Below are positions 1 through 10,255 of a DNA stretch of 64,000 nt, in pieces; positions within the stretch are counted from its first letter, which is position 1; each line of letters opens with the position of its first letter. The notes below the pieces were generated by a model, which had not been told where the DNA came from, ran no database searches, and was given only the letters and a program-made list of their open reading frames with translations. This DNA comes from Monodelphis domestica. Taxonomy: Eukaryota > Chordata > Mammalia > Didelphimorphia > Didelphidae. Where the stretch lies: NCBI RefSeq assembly GCF_027887165.1, contig NC_077228.1, positions 384,996,456 to 385,060,455 of the forward strand, given 5' to 3'. A program made the translations under genes and the position numbers.

Positions 1-211
1 ATGATAATACTACTATTAATACTATTAACTGTCATTTATATAGTACTTTGCAAAGATTTGCAAAACCGTTTACATCCATTATCTTATTTGAGTCTTACAA
101 CACCCCTTATTATATCCATCATTCACCTTTCTACTGCTCTTTGAATTATTTTAATTTTAATTCTTCTATGATTTTGGTATTCTATGATTTATATACTATC
201 ACTGGGAATAG

Positions 212-780
<569 letters not shown>

Positions 781-830
781 AATATGTGTAAATATATATA
801 CATATACATATATATATACACATATACAAA
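781..830. repeat. imperfect (TA)n/(TACA)n simple repeat
   Basis: Alternating purine-pyrimidine TATA/CATA units border the RTE-like repeat that follows. Confidence 0.8.
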
Positions 831-831
831 G

Positions 832-1112
832 GCTGAGAGGGTGACGCAGCAAAGCACTGTGGAGTGCTTAGGGCGTGTTGGAGCACAAAAGACAACACGG
901 CCATCCAATGCAGCTGAGGAAGTCTCCAGGCTTAAGGACTTTTCGTGCCACTGGACCCAGGCTTCCAACGCCGAGAGAGTGGGACTGTCTCTGTGCATCA
1001 ACTTTTCCACTTAAATCTCCTTCATGCACAAGTGTCTTTGTGCACACTCATCTACATCACAGATGAAAGCGCACAAAGACAACGTCATCCTCGGTTACTG
1101 AGAGACTACTAC
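832..1112 (+). mobile_element. RTE-type SINE or RTE 3' end (marsupial family, tentative)
   Basis: A compact block of about 280 bp, clearly richer in G+C and CpG than its surroundings, starts at CAAAGGCTGAGAGGGTGACG and ends in the short tandem tail ACTACTACT. RTE-clade LINEs and their SINEs end in short tandem repeats rather than poly-A. From memory, the wording matches an abundant marsupial interspersed repeat. The retained CpGs suggest it is younger than the MIR and L2 copies nearby. The class assignment is an inference. Confidence 0.45.
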
Positions 1113-1484
1113 TATATGTATAAAGGTATTCACACATACACATATATTTGTGTGGATATATAGGAATGCTCACTATATAAGGGTGCATATGAGCATTTTG
1201 CACACATATATATCTATATACATATGTCTATAGTAACAATTTAATTCAGTGGTTTGTCCAACGATCTCTATAGTATAATCTGGATGATGTATCCTTTTCA
1301 TACCCTTTATTTTTTTCCATTGTGGGTGGTTAAACCAGTGTCTTTCATATTGCTTGGATTCCTCTAAAGAGTTTTTGTAGTGGAAATGATTATGATGTCC
1401 CTGGGAACAGAAGAATTTGGAAAACCTTGCCTTCAATAGGAAATCCTTCTTTGGATTCTTTGCAAAAGATTTAAACTTGAAATC
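1113..1484. other. unassigned A+T-rich sequence
   Basis: TATA/CACA-rich near 1120-1230, then single-copy-looking sequence. A 114-codon minus-strand frame crosses it but has no recognisable protein features, and its last codons run into the MIR that follows. Confidence 0.45.
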
Positions 1485-1705
1485 AAGAGAGCTGGGTTTG
1501 AATCCCATTTCTAACACTTGCTAACTATAGACTATGGGAAAGTCACTTAGCCTCTTGGAGGTTTAGCTGCCCTAGCAGAAAATGGAGAGAAAGGATGCCC
1601 CATAGTACCTAGCTCATAAGGATATTGATAGGATTAAATGAGGTGATGTCCATAGATATAGTGCTTTGCATACTTCAAGTGTCATAAAATACCTGCTGTC
1701 AGACA
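1485..1705 (+). mobile_element. MIR (CORE-SINE), sense
   Basis: It follows the MIR order: a tRNA B-box-like GGGTTTGAATCCCATTTC, then GAAAGTCACTTAGCCTC (core), AAAATGGAGAGAAAGG, GGATTAAATGAGG and a 3' part resembling L2. It is well diverged, consistent with age. MIRs are mobilised by L2. Confidence 0.8.
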
Positions 1706-3740
1706 CTCAAAGCTTTAATATGTGAATATTTGAATCTTTGGGCTTATCTTTCCTCAAAAAACAAGTCACTTAAAATGCTTTTGCAGGAGTCTTACATAGA
1801 TACAGATTTTAGGGCAGTAAAAGTAGTCTTTTAATTTAATTTAGCAATATATATGCATATATGCACATATATGTGTATGTGTGTTAAGGAAGGTATTGTG
1901 GGGGATACAAGCATGGATATCAAATGGCCCCTGTCCTCAAGTAGCTCACAGTCCAGTAGGAAAAGACAAGGCATATGCACATGGAAATAAACAATCTGAG
2001 AGGAGCTAAAGGGCAATGAAATTGGGATATAGGAAACCCTTTGAAATTTTAAAGAAGAAAAGGGATCATTTTACTTGGATATTAGAATTTTTTTTTAATG
2101 AAGAATCCAAGGAATTATTTTTTTCTTTTGAAATGAATTTTACTGGCCTTGCCAGCATGCTGAAATCATTCAGTTACAGAAGGTTTCTGTGCACTCTTGA
2201 GAGCCCACAGGAATTCCCCTTACCAAATTGCCTTATACGAAATTCCCAGCCACCACTAATTTGTTACTTGAAAGACTTCTCCTTTTGCCTCAAAATGACA
2301 GGTGTAAGTGTGCTAATCACTGACGCTGATTATTTCTCCTACCTCGAACTTTAAGCAGGGAGACGCGGGGAGTTAAGCTAAAGATTCTCAAGATTCCCCA
2401 CAACATAGCAGCCATGCCTTTGAGAGTTTCTGCAGCTTGTTATGAGAGATGCCATGCGTGGTTGCTGGAGGGTATATTTTCATTTAGTCTGGATGCTTGG
2501 CACACTCAGACCATAAACAGAGCCCAAGGTAGAAATAGATGGCATGACTGGTTTGCTCAGAGAGTGATGAAAATGTTTAATCAATGAATAGGAATAATGG
2601 AGTGTCTCAGTGGACTAGAACAGGACAATTCTCAGAGCTAAAGTGTGCTCAAATTCAGTCTGATGGCTCTTAGGCGTTCAGGGTGATTTATGGGCAAACA
2701 TGCCAGCTATGCAAATGATGAGGGTCCCCTTTTATGTTTTCATTTGTGCATTTTTTCCCCTGGCTTTTTCTGCTGAGAGACAGATTAGCAACCCTGTTGA
2801 TTGTTGGAGTCTGTGGACAGGAGAGAATCATTCTCTCAATGCGGCTTCCCTGGAAATTGGGGTAATTGGCTCTCTTAATGTGGCTTCCCTGGAAATTGGG
2901 GTAATTGGCTCTCTTAATGCTTCTAGAAGGACTATTGGCCCACAAGCACAAGATAAGGCATTGCCTAGAGTGAAATTGCTTGCCTGAAATGGACAAGTAA
3001 GCCTGAATAAGACCTGAGTCTCAAACATTTGCCACATTGTTTATGACAGGGACTCTTGTCTTTTTTTTGTGTGTCGTTGGCTCTTTTGGCAGCCTGGTGA
3101 AGCCTATGGATTTCTCAGAATATTTTTTAAAACTTCATAATTGGAGGGTAGCAAAAATAAAGGTTATTTTCCCCATCTTGATGTGACTTCAAAACAATCC
3201 TCCATAGATTAATTCATTCATTAAACATTGACTATATTCACAGATAGCACTCTGCACAGCATTTTAATATCTATGCATTCCTGAAACATAGCACAGTGTA
3301 GATGCTAGATAAATTATTATTGCATGATTTACTGACTGATTATTCAAGTGCAAATGAATTGCACAGCCTACTAATATATAAAAATATTTGCCTCTAACCT
3401 GGAATTTTATTTTGTTCTAAAATTAATTTAGACTTTTATGAAATAAATGAACTGTATAATTATATTCTGTAAAACATATGTGCAGGTATATATTACATAA
3501 ATATATTTATTTATAATATATAAAAACAAGCTTAATTTTTTTCTGTTCTTTACAAGTTTTTAAAAAATCTCTACAGAGAATAGCAAGTCCTTCACACTTA
3601 TTTTGCTATAGCTCAGTTATCAACAGTTCCTCTTTTACAGTACATGTCAAATGTTTCAGTTGTCTTATAGGTTTTCAAAATAAAATAAATTGGACTACAA
3701 AAATCTTTCAAACCTTTTTCTTAATGAGTAACTAATTTGC
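1706..3740. other. unassigned sequence with a 39-bp tandem duplication
   Basis: About 2 kb with no repeat family or gene I can name. A TA-rich patch lies at 1840-1885, and a two-copy 39-bp direct repeat lies at 2841-2918 (listed separately). Frames of 95 to 112 codons occur on both strands, with no domain or splice pattern that I can support. Confidence 0.5.
2841..2918. repeat. 39-bp tandem duplication, two units
   Basis: Units 2841-2879 and 2880-2918 differ at one position (C to T at the second base). The bases just before the first unit (TCTCTCAAT) resemble the unit end TCTCTTAAT, suggesting the remains of a further unit. The 39-bp period is a multiple of three, so a 95-codon + frame runs through it as repeated 13-residue blocks. 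Confidence 0.95.
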
Positions 3741-3744
3741 AAGA

Positions 3745-3930
3745 CTATGTGGTCTAGAGAAAAGGGTAATGTCTCTGGAGTCAGAGGACATGAGTTCAAA
3801 TTCTACCTCTAAAACAAAGAATCTATATGAACTTGGCAAACCACTTAACTTCCTTAGTTTCTTCATTCATAAAATGAGGAAGTTGGACTAGATGGTGTCT
3901 GAGGTACCTTTCAGCTATTTATCTGGGTTT
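3745..3930 (+). mobile_element. Ther1/MIR-type CORE-SINE, sense
   Basis: Contains TGGAGTCAGAGGACATGAG, a B-box-like GAGTTCAAATTC, ACCACTTAAC, TCATAAAATGAGGAAG, and then the Ther1-type end TTGGACTAGATGGTG followed by CTGAGGTACCTTTCAGC. It runs directly into an antisense Mar1. Confidence 0.8.
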
Positions 3931-3934
3931 TAGT

Positions 3935-4185
3935 TTTCTTAATGCTGAATTGTGCCAACTCTTTGTGATTCCACTTGGAGTTTTCTTGGCAAAGATACTA
4001 GGGGGGTTTTCCATATCTTTCTCTAGCTCATTTTATATATAAAGAAAGTGATGTAGAATTAAGTGACTTGCCCAGGTTCACACAGGTTTAAGTGACTGAG
4101 GTCAATTTGAACTCAGGATGATGTATCTTCCTGACTCCAGTCCCAGCATTCTATCCACTGAGGCACCTAATTGCTTCTGTTGGAT
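3935..4185 (-). mobile_element. Mar1-type CORE-SINE, antisense
   Basis: Read on the minus strand, it starts near ATCCACTGAGG (head), passes the B-box antisense TTTGAACTCAGGATGATG and the core (CACACAGGTTTAAGTGAC), and ends with the Bov-B-like tail seen in reverse at 3948-3985 (TGTGCCAACTCTTTGTGATT). The Bov-B tail distinguishes Mar1 from MIR. Confidence 0.8.
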
Positions 4186-4204
4186 AACTCAAAAACATTT
4201 TTTT

Positions 4205-4770
4205 CCTTAAATCAAGCCTAAATTTCCCTCTTTACAACTTTAATTGATCATAGCTCCTTCTAGGCCAAAAAGATAAGATCTGATCTCTCTGTGATGGCCC
4301 TTCAAGTATATGAATTCTCCCATCATGTGTGATTTAAATATTCTCCATTTTAAACATCTCTGTTTCCTTCAGCTTATCCTCATATATGAATATGAGACCC
4401 TTCACCAACCTGTTGCTTTCCTCTGGATGTCCTCCAGAGAGCTCATGTTTTTCTAAAAACAATATACATGAAATTGATGTGGTCTGACCAAGGCTAAGTA
4501 CAGCAGGACTGTCACTTCAGTATTCCAGGACACTAATCCTCTGTTAATGCAACCTCAGATCATCATTAGCACTTTTGGCTGCCTTAACACCCTGCTGACT
4601 CATATTACCTAATATTGCAGCCCACAAACACCAACAGAACTTTTTCAAATTGTGATCTACTCATGCCTCCCAATCTTGTATTTATGAAGCTGACTTTTTG
4701 AACCAAACTCTAAGATTTTACATTTATGTTATACCCCTTATCACTGAATAAATTGTGTAATTGCCAAATC
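4205..4770 (-). mobile_element. L3/CR1-clade LINE 3' region, antisense
   Basis: Long similarity to the conserved antisense reading of CR1/L3 3' ends: CTTATCCTCATATATGAATA, CTTTCCTCTGGATGTCCTCC, GTGGTCTGACCAAGGCTAAG, GCAGGACTGTCACTTCAGT, then TGCCTCCCAATCTTGTATTT. The fragment is about 565 bp, old and without an open frame. The class is recalled from the amniote CR1/L3 pattern. Confidence 0.7.
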
Positions 4771-4774
4771 ACTA

Positions 4775-5022
4775 TATGGCCTATTGTTCAGTCATTTCAG
4801 TCATATCCAACTCTTCATGACTCCACTAGGGATTTTCTCGATAAAGACACTGGAGTAGTTTGCATTTCTTTCTCTAGTTCATTTTACAGATGAATAAATT
4901 GAGGCAAATAATGATAACTTACTTGCCCTGGGTCACATTGCTGTGTCAGAGGCTGGATTCAAACTCTGTTTTTCCTGACTCCACGTCTGGAACTCTATCC
5001 ACTGTACCTTCTAGCTTCCCCC
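4775..5022 (-). mobile_element. Mar1-type CORE-SINE, antisense
   Basis: The Bov-B-like tail in reverse (TTCAGTCATATCCAACTCTT, TGACTCCACTAGGGATTTTC) is followed by the antisense core (AAATTGAGGCAAATAATG, CCTGGGTCACA) and the head (GGATTCAAACTCTG, TCTATCCACTGTACC). Nearly complete. Confidence 0.8.
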
Positions 5023-5061
5023 ACTATATGTACTAGCATACAAAAAGTACTGTGACTTTTT

Positions 5062-5315
5062 GATATTGACTGGTGACACATTAGATAGAGTCAAGAAGCC
5101 GAGAGCCAAGAAGATTTCAGTTCAAATACTAGCTATATGACCCTTGGCAAATCACTTAAATTCTGTCTGCCTCTGTTTTTTCAACTGTAATATGGGGATA
5201 ATAATAATAGAACCTACTTCAGCATTGCTATGAGGATCAAATGAAATATTTGTTTAAAAATATTCCAAGCAAATGCTTGGAATATAGTAGGGACTATAGA
5301 AATGATTGTTCTCCT
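5062..5315 (+). mobile_element. MIR CORE-SINE, sense
   Basis: MIR order: TTCAGTTCAAATACTAGC, ATGACCCTTGGCAAATCAC, GTAATATGGGGATAATAATA, GCTATGAGGATCAAATGA. Its 3' end holds a near-perfect palindrome at 5260-5285 (see findings). Confidence 0.8.
5260..5285. repeat. near-perfect palindrome inside a MIR 3' end
   Basis: The 12-base arms ATATTCCAAGCA (5260-5271) and TGCTTGGAATAT (5274-5285) are exact reverse complements around an AA loop. The MIR consensus is not palindromic here. Confidence 0.95.
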
Positions 5316-5659
5316 TCCCCATTTGTTCTCCTTTATAAGCTAAGAGAGACACAAGGTTTACACAAAGCATAATTCCTATGGGTGCCAAGTTGCCAGGTAA
5401 GGGAATAAAGCAAAAAAGAGAAAACTATATTATATCAAAGGAGACTCTTAGAAGTTATATAATTAAGGTAGCATAAAGAGGAATTTGCCATGCCACATTT
5501 ATCTAGTGAGATTTCATGACTTAAGTCAAATTTTAGGAGGTATTTGGATAAATATTGAGAAACATTAAGAAGTTTGGGGAAGAAAAGGAATGTGTAGGAA
5601 TATGTATAGTTTAGGAAATAGCTCAAAGGCCAGAATAAAATAACTGATAGGAAAATAGA

Positions 5660-5778
5660 TCCAATGATCCTGAAATAATAATAATAGAAGCCACTTGAGC
5701 ATTGCTATGAGGATCAAATGAGATATTTGTTTAAAAAATAGAGCTTAGCAAATGCTCTATTTGTAGTAGATGAGTAAA
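5660..5778 (+). mobile_element. MIR 3' half, sense
   Basis: Matches the 3' half of the preceding MIR: AATAATAATAATAGAAGCC, GCATTGCTATGAGGATCAAA, ATATTTGTTTAAAAA, then GTAGTAGATG. Several bases shared by the two copies are not MIR consensus as I recall it, suggesting a common subfamily or a local duplication. Confidence 0.7.
5736..5762. repeat. quasi-palindrome in the second MIR copy
   Basis: The arms AAATAGAGC (5736-5744) and GCTCTATTT (5754-5762) are exact reverse complements around a 9-base loop. It occupies the same place in the MIR as the palindrome at 5260-5285 but has different arm sequence. Confidence 0.9.
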
Positions 5779-6284
5779 ATGAACAAGATATGTCTATGAA
5801 AGCAAGATTGTCCAGGAGACAATACAAATAAAATTTGGTCCTGTAACTGAAGATATTTGCTCTGACCATCTTTGATTTCTTCTTCTCCTTCCCCACCTCT
5901 ACATCTAGTTAGGAACCAGATCTTATTGACTCTTCTTCTTCCCAAAAAAGCCTTCCTTCCCATATCTATTATATTCCCTTCCCCTAAATTTACTCTTTTC
6001 TCTGATTTTCTCAACTCTACTCTCTCTGATTCATCTTACCCATTACCATGAAATGAAACTTCCTAAGACACCACTTTCATCATTCTAATTCCATGCTCAC
6101 CAACTTTTTATGGTTCCTTATTGACTCAAAAATAAAATTTATACACTTTAGCTTGCCAATTCAGGCACCACACACTTGTATCAACCTTTCTCTCATTGAT
6201 TGTAATATAAATCCTTAGTACAAAACAGGATAAATACATCTTTCTTTCTGTTTCCATGACTTCAAATTATTCTACTTAGAATCT
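5779..6284. other. unassigned sequence
   Basis: No repeat or gene recognised. CT-rich runs at 5870-6050 give short minus-strand frames with no supporting features. Confidence 0.45.
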
Positions 6285-6440
6285 ATGTGGACTTAGTTTC
6301 TTCATTCATAAAATGAGGAGGTCAGACTAGATGGTATCTGAGGTATCTTTCGGATATATTATCTGAGTGTTAGTTTTCTTATTGTGGTTCAGTTGTTTGC
6401 AACACTTTATGACTCTCTCCACTTATATAAATTCGATGCA
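6285..6440 (+). mobile_element. Ther1 3' end joined to an antisense Mar1 tail
   Basis: TTAGTTTCTTCATTCATAAA, GACTAGATGGTATCTGAGG (Ther1 end) and then TTAGTTTTCTTATTGTGGTT (start of an antisense Mar1, truncated). The order and the junction bases TTAGTTTTCTTA match those at 3850-3985. Confidence 0.65.
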
Positions 6441-6723
6441 CTCCTCAAGTCTCAATTTATATCTTCCACCATGAGGCCATTTTTGACAACTCCCCCATGC
6501 TTTCTCTTCCAACTAAAATTGTATAGAACTTCCTATTTATAATATTATCATGGCAAATAATTAAGAATATGTCTAAAATTCAAGAAAGGAAAACACTAAA
6601 AATTAAGGGAATCTGGAAAAGGCTTCCCATAGGAGATGACAATAAACTGAGCCTTCAGAGAAGCTAGGGATTTTTAGGGGTGGCATTTAGGAGGAAGTGA
6701 ATCCCATAAATGGAGTAGTTTCT

Positions 6724-6826
6724 TGTTTTTAAAAATTTGTCCATGGTTACATGATTTTTGTTGTCTCTCTCCCCTCTTCCCTACCCCATCCCAGAGTTGA
6801 TAAGCAATTTCACTGGGTTCAAAGGG
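6724..6826 (-). mobile_element. L1 3'UTR scrap, antisense, inside L2
   Basis: TTTTAAAAATTTGTCCATGG, TTACATGATTTTTGTTG, the C-rich TCTCTCCCCTCTTCCCTACC, then GATAAGCAATTTCACTGGG match the antisense 3'UTR seen in the larger L1 copies of this window (for example 12560-12660). It is severely 5'-truncated, about 100 bp. Confidence 0.7.
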
Positions 6827-7289
6827 GTAGATTAAGAAAAGGGACAGAAGTGAGATTGCTAAATTTGAGGATTCAAAAGTAGGCCAATTTGACTGTAACA
6901 CAGAGATCATGGAGGTAATCAATGTATAATAAGTCTTGAAAGATAGATTAGAGTGATATTGTAAAGTACCTTAAATGTCATGCTGTATTCAGTTCTAGAG
7001 GCCACTAAATATTCTTGAACATCAAGGTAACATGGCCAGATTTATGCTACAAGAATATTATTGTGGCATCTCTTTGGGGAATGGACAGGAGAGGGGAAGA
7101 CTATGTCTCTCTAATTAGGAGACTAATATAAAAGTCAGGCAGGATGAGATGAGAGCTTGAATTAAAGTGGTGGTCTGAGTGAAAAGAATCATATTTTTTC
7201 TACTCATATAACAATGTTCTAGAGATAAACGTGACAAGACTGAGCAATTGGATGAAGAATAAGGTCAAACAAAGAATTAAAGGAGACTG

Positions 7290-7476
7290 TGAAGGGGCAG
7301 AAAGATAGCACAGTTGATAGAGCACCAGGCCTGGAGTTGAAAGGACTAGCTTCACATTTGCCTCAGATACTTCCTAGTTGTGTGACTCTAGGCAACTTTT
7401 AACCCCAAATGCCTAGCCCTTACAATTCTTCTGCCTTAAAATTAATTCTAAAGCAGATAGCAAGGTTAAAATAAGA
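7290..7476 (+). mobile_element. SINE1-type tRNA SINE, sense, inside L2
   Basis: GGGGCAGAAAGATAGCACAG, TTGATAGAGCACCAGGCC, ACTTCCTAGTTGTGTGACTC, AAATGCCTAGCCC and CTTCTGCCTTAAAATTAATT give the full SINE1 order, ending with the degraded tail AGCAAGGTTAAAATAA. It splits the antisense L2. Confidence 0.8.
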
Positions 7477-8599
7477 GGCGACTCTGAAGAGGCAAATCTG
7501 GGTTAATTAAGAGATGGTAGTGCTCTGAACAGAAATAAGAAAGTTTGGAGAAAGGGGCTAGTTTTAAGGGAAAATATAGGAAGTTACATTTTACCCATTT
7601 TGATCTCGAATGTCTGTATGACATCCACATAGAAATGTCTAGCAGACAATTGACAATGTGAGACTGGAGCTCAAGGGAGATGCTGGGGTTGCATGGAGAT
7701 AACTAAACACTATGAAGTGAAAAGATCACCAAGAGAGAATAAAGAAAGAGGAAAAAGGGGGGGCCCAGGATGGGTATTGAGGATACTCAAGGTTAAGGGG
7801 ATAAGACATGGATAATGTTAAAATAAAGAAGACTAAGAAGAATTAGGTAGACAAATAGGAGAACCAGGGGAGAATATGGTCATGGTCATGAAATGCCCAA
7901 GAGGATAAAGGTTCTAGGAGGAAGGGTTGGTCAATAATGTCAAATAGAGCAAAATAGTCAAGAAAAAATGAGGACTAAGAATGGACCATAGTATTAATTG
8001 ATTAAGAGATAATTGACTTTGGGGAGAAGAGATTCCACTTGCATGGTGAGGTTTGACAAAAATGCAAGGAATAGATAAGTGTGTGGGATGAGAGGACATG
8101 AAAGTAACAGGGACAAATAGATTCCAGAGGTTTGTCAATGAAAGAAGAGCTAAAGAACAATAACTTAAGGAGATCATGGGGTCAAGTGAGGGATTTTTAA
8201 GGGTGATGGAGACCTGGGCACATATCACAGTCATTAATTGGAAACAGTTTGAAAATTAGAGAGGAGGACAATTTAGGAGGGACTATATTGCTGTGAATGG
8301 GAGGAGATTGATTAAAGACACAATATGGGAGTGATTTTGAGGGGCTTTAAATTGTAGAAGAAGGGAAAAGGAGTTTATGATAGAAATCTTCTGTTTTCTC
8401 AATAAAATATGAATTAAGGTCCTCATGAGGAAATGTTGTAGGAGCTTTGAAGGGGGAAGATTTAGAACATAATGGGAGAAAGTCAGGGGGTAACAATGAT
8501 TGAATGTGAAAGGCTTATCTACTCTGACCAATGAATTGATCCATGACAACTCCAAAGGACTCATGATGAAAAATGACAACTACCTCCCCAGAGAGAACT

Positions 8600-8955
8600 A
8601 ATGAACTCTGAATACAAGTCAAAGCACCTTTTTTCATTTTGCTTGGTTTTTTGTAACATGGCTAATATGGAAATTTGTTTTGCATGACTTCTCATTTATA
8701 ATGGGTATCATATAGCTTGCCTTCTCAGTGGGTAGGAGAGGGACTAGAGGAAAGAAGAGAATTTGAAATTTAAAATTTTTTAAATAAATGTTAAGATTTT
8801 TAAATGGAAAAAAATTAAAGAAAGTCCATGAGGGAACATCCTTATTAGAATCTATGACAAAATTACTCATCATCTCTGCCCTCTTCCCTCAAGCAGGTGC
8901 TCTTACCTACCACCATTTGCAGATGACAATCTCACTAAGTTTAGGGAATGACTAT
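8600..8955. other. unassigned sequence
   Basis: No family recognised. An A/T-rich run at 8765-8820 separates two L2-derived regions. Confidence 0.4.
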
Positions 8956-8961
8956 ATCCCT

Positions 8962-9555
8962 TCCCATCAATCAACAAGCATTTACTATCTGCCTGCTGTG
9001 TGTCAGGTACTGAGGAACACAGTGACAAAAGTGAGGCAGTTTCTTACCTCAAGGGACTCCCATTCTATTTGGAAATACACTAGCTCCATAGATGAAAATA
9101 GATCATGTAGACACAATGATTTGGTGGGGAAAGTCTACTAACAATCACTAACTACAGAAATCAGTAAAGGGCTCTTGAGGGAGGTAGGACTGAAGCTGAA
9201 CCCTGAAAGCTGCTAAGGGGTTCTAAAAGAAAGATGTTAAAAGAAGAGCATTTATGATGTAACAAATAATCTTTTTTTAAAAAATGGAAATGGAAAATAA
9301 AATATGTATGTGAGGATCAATGGAAGGTCAACTTTGACAAAAGGGTAGAGTTTCTTGTAGGGAGGGGACAGAATTAAAGTACAATCTCCTGGGAAAGTAG
9401 GCAAGCTAGACTGTAAGGTTTTTTAACATCCAGCAGGAGTTTTCATTTTATCCTAAAGACAACTGAAACTTCTTTTGTATGAGAGTGACAGATTTAGACT
9501 CATGTTTTAGGAATACCAAGATGGAAACTTTGTGTTAAGTGGTTTGGAAGGTTGC
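8962..9555 (-). mobile_element. L2 LINE 3' end, antisense
   Basis: Starts with the inverted L2 terminus ATCAATCAACAAGCATTTAC, then TACTGAGGAACACAGTGAC, TTACCTCAAGGGACTCCCA. It continues into the antisense 3'UTR: TCATTTTATCCTAAAGACAA and GACTCATGTTTTAGGAATAC. Diverged, with an A-rich break near 9260-9300. Confidence 0.65.
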
Positions 9556-9864
9556 CATAATTTCTTTTACTCCTAATATCCTTAATGTCACCTATCAAGG
9601 TTCCTCTTTATTACTGATGACTTATTTTTGTTCTGCTTTATTGTGCCTTTTCAGTTAATGTTGGTTCTTATCCATCCAGCTGGGATTTTGGCCCTCCTTA
9701 CTAAGCCTTTTTCTCCAGGGTCCTATCTGCCACTTGTCCTAACTCTGGTTCTCCTTGATTCTGCTTCCCAGGCTCACTCTGATTCTTGTCTCAGCCCTCA
9801 GACATTGCTTGTTTAGCCTCTTTAGTCCCAGCTCCTAGTCTTGTTATAATTTACTACTAACAAG
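9556..9864. other. unassigned sequence
   Basis: C+T-rich on the + strand with a 62-codon frame. No gene or repeat family that I can support. Confidence 0.4.
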
Positions 9865-9865
9865 A

Positions 9866-10255
9866 CCTGGAAATTTAGGGGATGTTTATCAATTGAGAAT
9901 AAGAACGAATAAGTTGTGACATATGATTGTAATGGAATACTACTGTGCCCTAAGAAATTATGAGCAAGTTAATGAAAAACATGGAAAGACATGAAATTAT
10001 GAGAAGCGAAATGAATAGAACCAACAGAATATTATATACAGTTATGGAATGAATGTTTGAAGAATAACTTGTGAATGTCCACCTCAAGAGAAAGAACTGA
10101 TAAATAGAAATATGAAAGATATGTGTACATATATTGTTAGTTAGATGATGCTTTTCCTAGTGTGGAGAGAGAAAGGGAAGGAGAGAGAGGCTTGGGAATT
10201 TTAATGTAACCAACAAACAAATTAATTAATAAAAATAATAACAATTTACTACAAG
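9866..10255 (+). mobile_element. old L1 3' end, sense
   Basis: Order as in L1 ORF2 C-terminus and 3'UTR: TTATCAATTGAGAATAAG, GTAATGGAATACTACTGTGC, GAAGCGAAATGAATAGAACC, CTTGTGAATGTCCACCTC, then an A-rich end TTAATTAATAAAAATAATA. The sequence resembles the copy at 43200-43780 more than L1-A or L1-B, so it belongs to an older subfamily. Confidence 0.75.

Larger units (their letters stand above)
6545..8575 (-). mobile_element. L2 LINE, antisense, RT region to 3'UTR, interrupted
   Basis: About 1.7 kb of L2 read on the minus strand once the insertions are removed. On that strand, 8234-7914 encodes a run resembling the L2 reverse transcriptase around ITLKNPSLDPMISLSYCSLA (family pattern: LKKPSLDPSIPSRYRPISLL). 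Further left come 3' regions recalled from L2 antisense, such as GGAAAAGGCTTCCCATAGGA at 6616. It carries an antisense L1 tail (6724-6826) and a SINE1 (7290-7475), so both are younger. It is 5'-truncated and full of frame breaks, an old fossil. Confidence 0.7.
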
